DNA of 64,000 bases from Nocardioides panaciterrulae (lineage in GTDB: Bacteria; Actinomycetota; Actinomycetes; Propionibacteriales; Nocardioidaceae). This document shows, one piece after another, positions 1 to 9,617 of this stretch. Position 1 is the stretch's first letter. Each line of letters starts with the position of its first letter. The notes under the pieces are model-generated. The model did no database searches and was not told the DNA's origin. It was given only the letters and a program-made list of their open reading frames with translations. Position numbers and translations under genes: made by a program. The stretch lies in assembly GCF_013409645.1 (NCBI RefSeq), contig NZ_JACCBG010000001.1:744001-808000 (forward strand), read 5' to 3'.

Positions 1-2
1 GG

Positions 3-296
3 TGGCGCAAGCACCGGCGCGAGGTGGTCGCCGACGTGCCGGAGCACGGCCTGACGACGACCGGCGCCGAGCGGGGGGCCGACCGCCGGATGGCCCTCGA
101 CGCGGCCCTGGCCCGGCTCACCGCACGACAGCGAGCGGTGATCGTGCTCCGGTTCTACGAGGACCTGCCCGAGCGCGAGACCGCCGAGACGCTCGGGGTC
201 AGCACGGGGACCGTCAAGAGCCAGACCCACCTGGCGCTGCGCCGTCTGCGGGAGGGCTCGCCCCACCTCGCCGAGATGCTGGAGGACCTGCGATGA
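3..296 (+). CDS. SigE-family RNA polymerase sigma factor, C-terminal part (5' truncated by window edge)
   Basis: The frame is open from the first bases, so the start lies outside the window. The visible part contains sigma region 4: a helix around LTARQRAVIVLRFYEDL followed by a helix-turn-helix (ETAETLGVSTGTVKSQ) and LALRRLREG, which recognises the -35 element in ECF/SigE-type factors. Region 2 is missing from the window. The stop codon overlaps the ATG of the next gene (ATGA), the usual arrangement of a sigma factor translationally coupled to a partner or anti-sigma protein. Which stimulus it answers cannot be read from this fragment. Confidence 0.85.
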   Translation, partial: WRKHRREVVADVPEHGLTTTGAERGADRRMALDAALARLTARQRAVIVLRFYEDLPERETAETLGVSTGTVKSQTHLALRRLREGSPHLAEMLEDLR

Positions 297-1522
297 CCGA
301 CCACGAGTTGCGCGACCTGCTGGCGGAGCGGGTCTCCGACGTCGCGGTGCCGGACCTGAGCGGCCGTGCCTGGGAGCGGGCCGGCCGCATCCGCCGCCGC
401 CGCGCGACCGGCGTCGTCGTCGGGGCGGTCGCCTCGGTGGCCGTGGTCGCCGCGGCGCTGGCGGGAGTGCCCGGGGTCAACCGCTCCGACGGCCCCGGGC
501 CGGGCCCGGCGACCCACCAGCCCGCGCCCACCGGGCCGAGCGGGCCCGGCGATCCGGGCCGGACGGCCCCGTGGCCGGGGTCCGGGGCCACGCGACCCGA
601 CGGCCGCTACCGGGGCCTGCCGGTCTACCGGGGACCGCTGGTCTCGCAGGAGGCGACGCTGCCCGGGGTCGACTCCCCGTTCCCCGCGACCGTCGACCTC
701 TCCGCGCCCGCCCCGGACCTGGCGGACCAGCCGATCCGGGAGGCGCTGGCCGCCTACGTGCTGACCGATGCCGGCGGGGGGCGGCGGCTCCTGCTGCTTG
801 CTCCCGACGGCTCGTTGCGCAGCGTCGACACCGCTGCCGTCGCGGCGTACGACGACGGCAGCGGCCAGGACGTCTCGGTGGCCCACGAGTCGCTGCTCTC
901 GCCGACGGGGGAGTACCTCGCCTTCCCCCAGGCCGCCGGCGAGGTGCGGGTGCTGACGCTGGCCACCGGGGAGTGGCGCACGGTGCACACCGGCAGCGAC
1001 CGGACGGCGACCCTGCACTGGATGGGGGACACCGACCTCTGGCTGCCGCCCACGACCCAGGGCGGGCCCGGGCCGATGTACTCGGTGCTGGACGGCACCC
1101 GGTCCGGGGCCACGAACCTCCAGGCACCGGCCGGTCCGTTCGGGGCCGGGGCGGCGCCGTACGGCCGGTGGCGGATGGGACCCGGAGGGACCGCGCAGAG
1201 CTGGGCGGGAGTGACCGGGCTGCCCGGGCCCGCCGGCGAGGCGACCCCCGCGCAGGTGCTGCTGGTGCAGGGGGACCCGCCGGCGCCCGACGCGCTGCTG
1301 GTCCTCGGCGCCTCGGCGGCGCAACCGCGCCCCGCCCGCTGCTGCGACGTGGACTTCTGGCTGGACGACCGCACGGTGGTCTACGAGAGCGGCGCCGCGC
1401 CGCGCCGGCTGGTCGCCTGGCGGGTCGGGACGCACGCGCTGGGTGTGGTGACCCGGATCGTCGGGTACGACCCGAGCCGGGTGAGCCTGGTGTCGAGCTA
1501 CGCCCGGGTCTGGGACCGGTAG
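293..1522 (+). CDS. Membrane-anchored protein, probable sigma-factor partner
   Basis: The protein has 409 residues and starts at an ATG overlapping the sigma factor stop. It has a short cytoplasmic N-terminus (MTDHELRDLLAERVSDV), an Arg-rich stop, one transmembrane helix around residues 40-58, a Pro/Gly-rich linker and a large extracytoplasmic domain. That domain carries repeated short strand motifs (for example YLAFPQAAGEVRVLTL) suggestive of a beta-propeller. No zinc-binding anti-sigma motif (HxxxCxxC) is visible, so it is not a classical ZAS protein. The position and one-TM topology suggest it senses or restrains the adjacent sigma factor. That role is inference; the family was not recognised. 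Confidence 0.6.
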   Translation: MTDHELRDLLAERVSDVAVPDLSGRAWERAGRIRRRRATGVVVGAVASVAVVAAALAGVPGVNRSDGPGPGPATHQPAPTGPSGPGDPGRTAPWPGSGATRPDGRYRGLPVYRGPLVSQEATLPGVDSPFPATVDLSAPAPDLADQPIREALAAYVLTDAGGGRRLLLLAPDGSLRSVDTAAVAAYDDGSGQDVSVAHESLLSPTGEYLAFPQAAGEVRVLTLATGEWRTVHTGSDRTATLHWMGDTDLWLPPTTQGGPGPMYSVLDGTRSGATNLQAPAGPFGAGAAPYGRWRMGPGGTAQSWAGVTGLPGPAGEATPAQVLLVQGDPPAPDALLVLGASAAQPRPARCCDVDFWLDDRTVVYESGAAPRRLVAWRVGTHALGVVTRIVGYDPSRVSLVSSYARVWDR

Positions 1523-1528
1523 GAAGTG

Positions 1529-1555
1529 TTTGCACTCGCACCACCCGAGTGCTAA
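1529..1555 (+). promoter_or_regulatory. CIRCE operator 1 (HrcA site) upstream of groEL
   Basis: The inverted repeat is TTTGCACTC, nine bases, GAGTGCTAA. It matches the CIRCE consensus (TTAGCACTC-N9-GAGTGCTAA) except for one base in the left arm. CIRCE is bound by the heat-shock repressor HrcA. It lies about 160 bp before the groEL start. Confidence 0.93.
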
Positions 1556-3340
<1,785 letters not shown>

Positions 3341-3392
3341 GCACCTGAGTCCAGCCCGCTCGGCACAGAGCAACCAAGCACAGAGCAACACG

Positions 3393-3423
3393 CGAGGCCC
3401 CGGTCCGATGGACCGGGGCCTCG
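3393..3423 (+). terminator. Terminator after groEL
   Basis: A perfect 14-bp stem (arms 3393-3406 and 3410-3423) with a three-base loop lies about 50 bp past the groEL stop. There is no T-run, as is common in actinobacterial terminators. Confidence 0.75.
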
Positions 3424-3627
3424 TGCCGTCCGCGGGGACCGGACCGGGAGGGACGGGGAGCGTTTCCCCTTTTCGGGTGATACCGGCGTGACGGATGGTG
3501 CCTAGGATCACACCGCGTACGGCTCGAGGCACCGGTCTCGGGGGCGGCGGCTCGGGGAGGAAGTGCGCATCGCGCACACGTCTTCGCGCTCCGGCCACAG
3601 TGCCGCGCGGCTCGAAGGAGTTCACAG

Positions 3628-4788
3628 ATGAACCTCTCCACCCGCTGGCTCGCCGTCCTCGGCGCGAGCGCGGCACTCGCCCTCGGCGCCGCTCCGAGCG
3701 CCCTGGCCGACACCGGCACCGCCGCCGCGTCCACCAGCACCGGCGCGGCCGCCACCTCGGGCACCGACACCACCCCGTCACCGGCCCAGGCCGACAGCAT
3801 CGCCGCCCGCTTCGGCATCGAGGCCTCGCTCGCCCACGGTGCCCTGGCACGCGCCATCAACCCCGGCGACTACCAGTGCGCCTCCACCGACCTCGACGCC
3901 TACGTGGGAAGCCTCATCAACGGCTTCTCGGACACCGAGTGGAACTTCCTCATCCGGCACACCGAGATGCTCGACATCCCGACGTACGACGCGCTGCTCC
4001 ACGGCAGCGACACCGATCCGCGCTACGCGCTGCGCCCGGACTACCGCCAGTCGCTCACCCAGACGTTCCGCGACGTCAAGCGGTTCTGGGACATCAACTC
4101 CTCCGACATCGAGCTGCACGCCATGCACGGCAGCGTGATGCAGGACCCCGAGCGGGTCGCCCGGGTCTACCGCGAGGTCTACGGCCTCAGCCCCACCGCC
4201 GCCGCGGCGCGCGCCCAGGACGTCGCGAACGCGGTCTCGACCGGGTTCGACGGCGGCGACAACCCGCTGTTCACGCTGAACGCGTTCGCCTTCACCGCCC
4301 AGGGCGACCCGGACCCGCTGGTGCAGGGTGTCCCGGACAAGCTGATCTTCGGTGACGGCATCCTCGACGCGCTGCAGGCCATGGGCATCGGCGACGTGGG
4401 TCCGCGCGCGGTCATGGGCCATGAGTTCGGTCACCACGTGCAGTACGAGGACAACCTCTTCGACTCGCCGCTGACCGGCGCCGAGGCGACCCGTCGTACC
4501 GAGCTGATGGCCGACGCGTTCGGCACCTACTTCGCGACCCACGCGCGCGGTCTGGCGCTGAACACCAAGCGCGTGCTGCAGGTCGAGAAGAGCTTCTACG
4601 AGGTGGGCGACTGCTACTACACCGACCCCGGCCACCACGGGACGCCCAACCAGCGGCTGCGGGCCTCCACCTGGGCCGCCGACGTCGCGAACGCCGCCCG
4701 GCCGCAGGGCAAGATCCTGCCCTCGCTGACCTTCGCCGACATGTTCGAGAAGGAGCTGCCCGCGATCGTGGCGCCGGACGCCGGCTGA
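3628..4788 (+). CDS. Secreted zinc metalloprotease with HEFGHH motif
   Basis: The protein has 386 residues, with GAAGGAG at 3614-3620 as ribosome site. A Sec signal peptide (MNLSTRWLAVLGASAALALG, cleavage probably after ALA at residue 27) is followed by a Thr/Ser/Ala-rich linker. The active site is HEFGH at residues 265-269 (two zinc-ligand histidines and the catalytic Glu). ELMAD at 292-296 is the likely downstream Glu ligand, giving the HExxH plus ExxxD arrangement of YpfJ-like neutral zinc metallopeptidases. The protein should act outside the cell or at the cell surface; its substrate is unknown. It stands alone between the groEL terminator and the cytochrome b cluster. Confidence 0.8.
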   Translation: MNLSTRWLAVLGASAALALGAAPSALADTGTAAASTSTGAAATSGTDTTPSPAQADSIAARFGIEASLAHGALARAINPGDYQCASTDLDAYVGSLINGFSDTEWNFLIRHTEMLDIPTYDALLHGSDTDPRYALRPDYRQSLTQTFRDVKRFWDINSSDIELHAMHGSVMQDPERVARVYREVYGLSPTAAAARAQDVANAVSTGFDGGDNPLFTLNAFAFTAQGDPDPLVQGVPDKLIFGDGILDALQAMGIGDVGPRAVMGHEFGHHVQYEDNLFDSPLTGAEATRRTELMADAFGTYFATHARGLALNTKRVLQVEKSFYEVGDCYYTDPGHHGTPNQRLRASTWAADVANAARPQGKILPSLTFADMFEKELPAIVAPDAG

Positions 4789-5006
4789 TCGGCAGCGCTG
4801 AACGGCTCCGCCGGGGCGGGGGCGGCCGGACCGGCCGCCTCCGCCCTCGCCGCGTGAACCGGTGCGCAGCGGCGCACCCGGCGGGTGCCGGCCGGTCGAA
4901 GGGCATCGGGCCGGGTGACCAGCGGCTCTGGAGCCGCCGGCGGGGCGCGTCCGAGGGTGGCGGCAGGAGCCACCCGCCCCGGGGTCTCGCGCAGGAGGAG
5001 GCCGGC

Positions 5007-5189
5007 ATGGCCGTTCACGACAGCGCAGCGCTCGCCGCCGGGCACTACATCGACTGGGGCGTCATCAGCATCAGCGTGACGAACGCGGCGATCATCGGCC
5101 TGATGGTCGTCGTCTTCGTGCTCGCGCTGCTGCTGCCCTTCCCGCGACCGCGGGAGGAGCGCCAGCAGGTCGAGGAGGAGCAGCGGTGA
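5007..5189 (+). CDS. Small single-TM protein leading the cytochrome b cluster
   Basis: The protein has 60 residues, and AGGAGG precedes the ATG. A short N-terminal segment ending HYIDWGVISISVT leads into one transmembrane helix (about residues 28-48) and a basic/acidic C-terminus (PRPREERQQVEEEQR). Its stop overlaps the GTG start of the cytochrome b gene, so the two are translationally coupled. It looks like an accessory small subunit of the complex that the following genes encode. No family was recognised, and no redox ligand pair (such as CxxCH) is visible. Confidence 0.75.
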   Translation: MAVHDSAALAAGHYIDWGVISISVTNAAIIGLMVVVFVLALLLPFPRPREERQQVEEEQR

Positions 5190-5854
5190 CGGCCGGGCAG
5201 GTGCCGGCCCCCGGGCCGGCGCCCACGCGCAGCTGGACCGCCTCGCTGCGGACCCGGATCACGGGAGTGCTGCCGCCGGGCCAGGCGCTGCCGGACCGGC
5301 AGCCGGCGTACGTCGCCTCCTGGATCTACGTCTTCGGGGTGCTCAGCCTCGCGGCGCTGGTCGTCGTGATCGGCACCGGCCTGGTGCTGTCGATGGGCGG
5401 GGTGGCGTGGTGGCACGACTCGTCGCTCGGCCACTTCGTGAACTCGCTGCACCTGTGGAGCGTGGAGATCTTCTTCGCGGCGATGGTGATCCACCTGTGG
5501 GGCAAGTTCTGGATGGCGGCCTGGCGCGGCAAGCGCGGGCTGACCTGGGTGACCGGGGTGGTGGCGTTCGTGACCTCGATCGGGACCGCCTTCACCGGCT
5601 ACCTCTCCCAGTCCAACTTCGACTCCCAGTGGATCGGCTCGGAGGGCAAGGACGGGATCAACTCGCTCGGCGCCGGCGCCTGGTTCAACGTGCTCAACCC
5701 CGGACAGATGCTGATGTGGCACATCGTGCTGCTGCCGCTCGCGGTCGGGTTCATCGTCGTCGTCCACGTCGTCCTGGTGCGGCGGCACGGCGTCGTCCCG
5801 CCGCTGGACGCTGCCGAGCCGGGCGCCCCGGTCTCCCGGACGGAGGCGGACTGA
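5186..5854 (+). CDS. Cytochrome b, N-terminal (cyt b6-like) subunit
   Basis: The protein has 222 residues and a GTG start overlapping the preceding stop (GTGA). Four transmembrane helices are visible. Two histidine pairs with cytochrome b spacing, H89/H103 and H179/H194, should bind two b-type hemes, as in the N-terminal half of cytochrome b of bc1/b6f complexes. The C-terminal cytochrome b domain with the PEWY quinol-site motif is absent here and in the neighbours, as are a Rieske protein and cytochrome c1. It is therefore probably a membrane quinone/heme electron-transfer subunit of a non-standard complex with the two flanking genes. Confidence 0.85.
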   Translation: MTAGQVPAPGPAPTRSWTASLRTRITGVLPPGQALPDRQPAYVASWIYVFGVLSLAALVVVIGTGLVLSMGGVAWWHDSSLGHFVNSLHLWSVEIFFAAMVIHLWGKFWMAAWRGKRGLTWVTGVVAFVTSIGTAFTGYLSQSNFDSQWIGSEGKDGINSLGAGAWFNVLNPGQMLMWHIVLLPLAVGFIVVVHVVLVRRHGVVPPLDAAEPGAPVSRTEAD

Positions 5855-5855
5855 G

Positions 5856-6800
5856 GTGGCCACGCTGACCCGGACCCGGACCACGACCCCCGACTCGCAC
5901 GCGTTCGAGACCCGGCCCTACGACCTGGTCAAGGAGTTCGTGATCGCCCTCGCGGTCGTGGCGGTGCTGACCACCGTGCTCGCCGCCGTCTTCTCCTCCC
6001 CGGACGACAAGGCGATCACCATGCAGCGCTGGGCGGCCGCCGCCCCCGACGACGTGGTGGCCACCGCGGTCGGCGAGCTGGCCGGCACCACGACCAGCGC
6101 GACCTACGGCGCGCCGTACAACCACGCCAGCGAGGGCCAGAAGCTGCTCGGGCTGCCGCTGCAGAAGTGGGGTGGCGTCCGGATCCCCGTCGACAGTCAG
6201 GAGCTGGTGCTCCAGCCGCTCTCCGGCTTCGCCGGCGACCCCCGGCTCGCCGCCTCGCTCCAGCTGTGGCGCAGCGCGTCGCCGCAGCAGCAGCAGACCT
6301 GGGCCACGTCGTACGCCGACGCGCTGGCCAAGGCCGGCGGGAACCCGGCGGCGGTCCCGGTGGGCGGCTACGGCCCGGTGCCGCTCCTGGCCTCGTCGTT
6401 CCTGCAGCTGGCCCGGACCGGCGGGCTCGAGGGCTCCCTCACCTCGTCGGGCAACTTCTACGGCGGCGACCAGACCCGCACGATGCTGCTGCTGGCGGAC
6501 GGCGCCTACCTCGAGGACCAGGCCGTGGCCCAGCACCTCGGCGGGGACCAGTGGGGGATGATGAACGAGACCGGCAACTACCCGGGCCAGCCGTGGATGT
6601 GGCTCTACACGTTCTGGTACCAGGTCAAGCCGTTCTCCACCTCGCCCAACGCCGACGCCCAGGTCTGGGCGCTGATGATGGCGCTGACCCTGGTGCTCGC
6701 GCTGCTGCCCTGGATCCCCGGACTGCGGTCGATCCCGCGCTGGATCCCCGTGCACCGGCTGGTCTGGCGGCAGTGGTATCGCGCCCATCCGCGAGCATGA
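5856..6800 (+). CDS. Unrecognised two-TM protein of the cytochrome b cluster
   Basis: The protein has 314 residues; the GTG start lies one base after the cytochrome b stop, so it shares that operon. A cytoplasmic N-terminus precedes a transmembrane helix at about residues 28-46. An extracytoplasmic domain of about 220 residues (Gln/Tyr/Trp-rich, with SGNFYGGDQTRTMLLLADGAYLEDQAV) follows, then a second helix near residue 275 and a basic Trp-rich tail. No heme-binding CxxCH, Rieske or copper motif is visible, and it does not look like the cytochrome b C-terminal domain. It occupies the genomic place of a subunit IV but is a different protein. Function unknown. Confidence 0.75.
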   Translation: MATLTRTRTTTPDSHAFETRPYDLVKEFVIALAVVAVLTTVLAAVFSSPDDKAITMQRWAAAAPDDVVATAVGELAGTTTSATYGAPYNHASEGQKLLGLPLQKWGGVRIPVDSQELVLQPLSGFAGDPRLAASLQLWRSASPQQQQTWATSYADALAKAGGNPAAVPVGGYGPVPLLASSFLQLARTGGLEGSLTSSGNFYGGDQTRTMLLLADGAYLEDQAVAQHLGGDQWGMMNETGNYPGQPWMWLYTFWYQVKPFSTSPNADAQVWALMMALTLVLALLPWIPGLRSIPRWIPVHRLVWRQWYRAHPRA

Positions 6801-6817
6801 GGGGGGGCCACTCCGCA

Positions 6818-6887
6818 TGTAACGCCCGGTTAGGGGCTCCACCGCACCGGTCGAACGGCGCCGGAGTGCCCCTAACCGGGCGTTACA
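6818..6887 (+). terminator. Long perfect inverted repeat between convergent genes
   Basis: Perfect 19-base arms lie at 6818-6836 (TGTAACGCCCGGTTAGGGG) and 6869-6887, separated by 32 bases that pair partly further inward (GGGGCTCC against GGAGTGCCCC). It sits 17 bp past the cluster stop and 9 bp before the hmp stop on the other strand, so it probably terminates both. Its length and unusual arm sequence also allow a palindromic repeat element. Confidence 0.75.
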
Positions 6888-6896
6888 ACTTCTCGC

Positions 6897-8114
6897 TCAG
6901 GCCGACGCCAGCCACGTGTCCGGGCCGAACACCTCGTAGTGGATCCGGTCGGAGTCGACCCCGCGCTCGACCAGCGCGTCGCGGGTGGAGGCCATGAACG
7001 GCTGCGGGCCGCAGAGGTAGACCCGGGCGCCGGCGGGGAGCTCGACGGCGGCGAGGTCGACGCGGCCGAGCGCGAGCACGTCCTCGGGGGCGCGCAGGCC
7101 CAGGTCCTCGTACCACCGCTGCAGCCGGGCGCCGGGCAGGGCGGCCACCAGCTCCTTGAGCTCCTGCCGGTGGGCGTGCCGGGCGGGGGACCGGTCGGCG
7201 TGGATCACCAGCACCTCGCGGGTCGAGCCCTCCTCGCGCAGGTGGCGCAGCATGCCGAGCATCGGGGTGACGCCGATGCCGGCCGAGATCAGCACCAGGG
7301 GTGCGTCGGAGGTGTCGAGGACCATGTCGCCGAACGGCGCGGACACCGCGAGCTCGTCGCCCTCGAAGAGGTTGAGGTGCACGAAGTTGGACACCTCACC
7401 CGCCGGCGCGATCGAGTCGCCGTCGCGGTGGCCCGGGACCGCCTTGACCGTGATCGCCCACTCGTCGGGTGCCTGGCCGCCGGTGAGGCTGTACTGCCGG
7501 ATCTGGCGGGCCCCGTCGGGCAGCCGCACCGCGACCGAGACGTACTGGCCGGGCCGCCACGGCGGCAGCGGCCCGCCGTCGGGGGAGCCCAGCACGAACG
7601 ACACCGTGTCGGGCGACTCCTGCACCCGCCGGCGTACGACGAGCGTGCGCCACACCTCGCCGTCCGCGACGCCGGTCGCCGCGTAGAGCTCCCTCTCGAT
7701 CGCGATCAGCGCGTTCGCCAGGTGCCAGTAGACCTCGTCCCACGCGGCCGCGACCTCGGCGGTGACCGCGTCGCCGAGGACCTCGACGATCGCGGCGAAC
7801 AGGTGCTCGTGGACGATCGGGTACTGGTCCTCGGTGATCCCGAGCGACGCGTGCTTGTGCGCGATCCGGGCCAGCACCTGCTGCGGGTCGGGGCCGCCGT
7901 CGGCGACCAGGAGGGTCGCGTACGCCGCGATCGCGCCGGCCAGCGCGCGCTGCTGGTCGCCCTGCGCCTGGTTGCCGCGGTTGAACAGGTCCCGCTCGAG
8001 GTCCGGGTGCGCCGCGAACATGCGTCGGTAGAAGACCGGCGTGATGTCGTCGATGGCGGCGCCGATCACGGGCAGGGTGGCCCGGACGACCTCGGTGGAC
8101 GAGGGGGACAGCAT
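6897..8114 (-). CDS. hmp: Flavohemoprotein, nitric oxide dioxygenase
   Basis: The protein has 405 residues; the ATG is preceded by GAGGAGCAACCC on the minus strand. The globin domain (residues about 1-140) has the proximal heme histidine in HKHASLG. The FAD-binding barrel has RQYSLTG, and the NAD(P)H domain has GIGVTPMLGML and YLCGPQPFM. Flavohemoproteins oxidise nitric oxide with O2 and NAD(P)H to nitrate in the cytosol. The gene starts 29 bp after nsrR and is almost certainly co-transcribed with it, giving NO-responsive control. It belongs with the nitrate reduction genes to its right, which can generate NO. Confidence 0.96.
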   Translation of the reverse strand: MLSPSSTEVVRATLPVIGAAIDDITPVFYRRMFAAHPDLERDLFNRGNQAQGDQQRALAGAIAAYATLLVADGGPDPQQVLARIAHKHASLGITEDQYPIVHEHLFAAIVEVLGDAVTAEVAAAWDEVYWHLANALIAIERELYAATGVADGEVWRTLVVRRRVQESPDTVSFVLGSPDGGPLPPWRPGQYVSVAVRLPDGARQIRQYSLTGGQAPDEWAITVKAVPGHRDGDSIAPAGEVSNFVHLNLFEGDELAVSAPFGDMVLDTSDAPLVLISAGIGVTPMLGMLRHLREEGSTREVLVIHADRSPARHAHRQELKELVAALPGARLQRWYEDLGLRAPEDVLALGRVDLAAVELPAGARVYLCGPQPFMASTRDALVERGVDSDRIHYEVFGPDTWLASA

Positions 8115-8143
8115 GGGTTGCTCCTCAGGGTGTGGCGGGTGGG

Positions 8144-8581
8144 TCAGGTGGACGGACGGGTCCCGAGAGTGAGCAGGAGCGTCCGGGTCGGGGGTGCCGT
8201 CAGGTCGGCGATCGTCAGCGGGTCCAGCGCCGCGAAGAACGCCTCCTGGGCGTCGCGGAGCGCGGTCCGCAGCCGGCAGCCGCCGCGCAGCGGGCAGGGG
8301 GTCGGGCCCTCGCACTGGACGACCTCGGCGGGTCGCTCCAGGTCGCGCACGAGCCGTCCCACGGAGAACGACCGGGCCTCCTCGCGCAGGCTCAGGCCGC
8401 CCGCGCGCCCGCGCCGGGTCTCGACGACGCCGAGGCGCTGCAGCGCCGCGACCGCCTTGGCGGCGTGGGTGTAGCGGATCTCGAGCTCCTCGGAGACGGC
8501 CCGGGTCGTGGTCGTCGAGTCCTGGACCGCCAGGCGCATCACGAGTCGGAGGGCCAGGTCGGTGAAGCCGCTGAGCTGCAC
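8144..8581 (-). CDS. nsrR: Rrf2-family nitric oxide-sensing repressor NsrR
   Basis: The protein has 145 residues and a GTG start. An N-terminal winged helix (LSGFTDLALRLVMRLAVQ, then the AVSEELEIRYTHAAKAVAAL recognition region) is followed by three cysteines C90, C96 and C102 spaced C-x5-C-x5-C. That is the [4Fe-4S] ligand pattern of Streptomyces NsrR. NO damages the cluster and releases the repressor. The gene is probably transcribed leaderless: TACGGT lies six bases before the GTG. A 23-bp palindrome overlaps its promoter, consistent with self-repression, and hmp follows in the same operon. Confidence 0.92.
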   Translation of the reverse strand: MQLSGFTDLALRLVMRLAVQDSTTTTRAVSEELEIRYTHAAKAVAALQRLGVVETRRGRAGGLSLREEARSFSVGRLVRDLERPAEVVQCEGPTPCPLRGGCRLRTALRDAQEAFFAALDPLTIADLTAPPTRTLLLTLGTRPST

Positions 8582-8587
8582 GGCTCG

Positions 8588-8620
8588 ACCGTAGGAGAAC
8601 TGGCATCGCGGATACCAATT
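8588..8620 (-). promoter_or_regulatory. nsrR-hmp promoter with NsrR-type operator
   Basis: On the minus strand the 23-bp palindrome at 8598-8620 (11-1-11 symmetry, outer half-sites AATTGGTATC and its partner GATGCCAGTT) covers the expected -35/spacer region. The -10 hexamer TACGGT is at 8588-8593, six bases before the GTG start. The layout and half-sites resemble known NsrR sites of Streptomyces, so this is the likely autoregulatory operator. Confidence 0.8.
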
Positions 8621-8660
8621 ACGACCCACGTGACCCCGCCGACGTGAAAAATCGGGCGGG

Positions 8661-9395
8661 TCAGCGCGGCGGTACGACGAGCCGGCAGGCGCCGGGTTGC
8701 GCGAACGGCTCGAGTTCGCTGCCGGTCGGATCCGCGCCGTACTCCGCGAGGGCGCCCCGGACGATGCCGAGGTGCACCGCGCACACGACCTCCGGGTGCT
8801 GGTGGGCGGCCTGGAGCAGCGGACAGCGGGTGAGCAGCAGGGTCGCGGGGTCGGTCCCGGCCGGCTCCGGCCGGAACCCGAGGTCCGCCAGCAGCGCCAC
8901 GACCTCCTCGCGGGCGCCCGCCGCGGCCCCCTCTGTTGCGCCGCCCGCGCCCGCCGAGTCCGCCGGGGCGGCGGGCGTCGCGCCACGGTCCCGGGCGAGC
9001 CCGTGGCCCCACTCCTCGCCCGCGGCCGCGGCGGCCGCCGCCGGGTCGGCGCTGCCCCGCACGATGGCGCCGGCCAGCGCGGTCGCGAGCCCGGCGTACT
9101 CCGGGGTCTCCTCCTCGGTCCCGGTCGCCTCGTAGAGCCACGCCGGGCGCCCGCGGCCGTTCGGCGCGGCCCGCCGGCGCGCGACCAGGCCGCGGCGCAC
9201 CAGCACGTCGAGGTGCTCGCGCACCGTGTTGCCGTGCAGGCCGGTGGTCCGCACCAGTGCCGCCAGCGCCAGCGGCTCGGGCTGGCCGCGCAGCGTCTCG
9301 TGGATCGCCGTCGCGGAGGCCGACAGTGGGCGGCGGTCCGGCCGGCCGGGCCGCGGGCCGGGCGGCCGGTCTCGCGGGGGAGTGACCGACGCCAT
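8661..9395 (-). CDS. HTH regulator with C-terminal cysteine domain (SufR-like)
   Basis: The protein has 244 residues. After a Pro/Arg-rich N-terminus there is a winged-helix domain (about 25-95) with ALAALVRTTGLHGNTVREHLDVLVRRGLV. The C-terminal domain includes LLTRCPLLQAAHQHPEVVCAVHLG and ends GACRLVV, so three cysteines and two histidines lie in a setting like SufR and related iron-sulfur regulators of the ArsR/DeoR type. It is transcribed away from narK, so it may control narK or the nar genes in response to redox, O2 or NO. That role, and cluster binding, are inference. Confidence 0.72.
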   Translation of the reverse strand: MASVTPPRDRPPGPRPGRPDRRPLSASATAIHETLRGQPEPLALAALVRTTGLHGNTVREHLDVLVRRGLVARRRAAPNGRGRPAWLYEATGTEEETPEYAGLATALAGAIVRGSADPAAAAAAAGEEWGHGLARDRGATPAAPADSAGAGGATEGAAAGAREEVVALLADLGFRPEPAGTDPATLLLTRCPLLQAAHQHPEVVCAVHLGIVRGALAEYGADPTGSELEPFAQPGACRLVVPPR

Positions 9396-9454
9396 GCCGA
9401 AAGACTCATTTTCCACGGTCGCAATGGTAGTAAAACTCAGATCAGGCCCACCGA

Positions 9455-9474
9455 GCGGTGGGCCCGAGGAGGTC
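9455..9474 (+). promoter_or_regulatory. Perfect palindromic hairpin in the regulator-narK divergent region
   Basis: Eight-base arms GGCCCACC and GGTGGGCC flank the four-base loop GAGC, about 145 bp before narK and 60 bp before the regulator start. An AT-richer stretch (9410-9450) next to it probably holds the divergent promoters. It could be an operator or a leader hairpin. Confidence 0.45.
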
Positions 9475-9617
9475 CCCGTGGACGAGCAGAGCGCCGACCG
9501 GGTCGGGCCCGTGGACGGGCCGGGTGGCGGGGAGTGGGGACCTCCGGCCCTGATGGTGCGGACTCCCGGGGGATGGGATGACGCGGGGCCCGGCCGTGGG
9601 TCCCCGGGGGAGGAGCG

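Noticed and set aside
4789..5006. A gene between the metalloprotease and the cytochrome b cluster
   Set aside because: Upstream extensions of the small open frame lack a start with ribosome site, and the region holds only leader sequence.
5186..6800. A standard cytochrome bc1 or b6f complex
   Set aside because: No Rieske, c1 or PEWY-bearing domain is present, and the third gene is unrelated to subunit IV.
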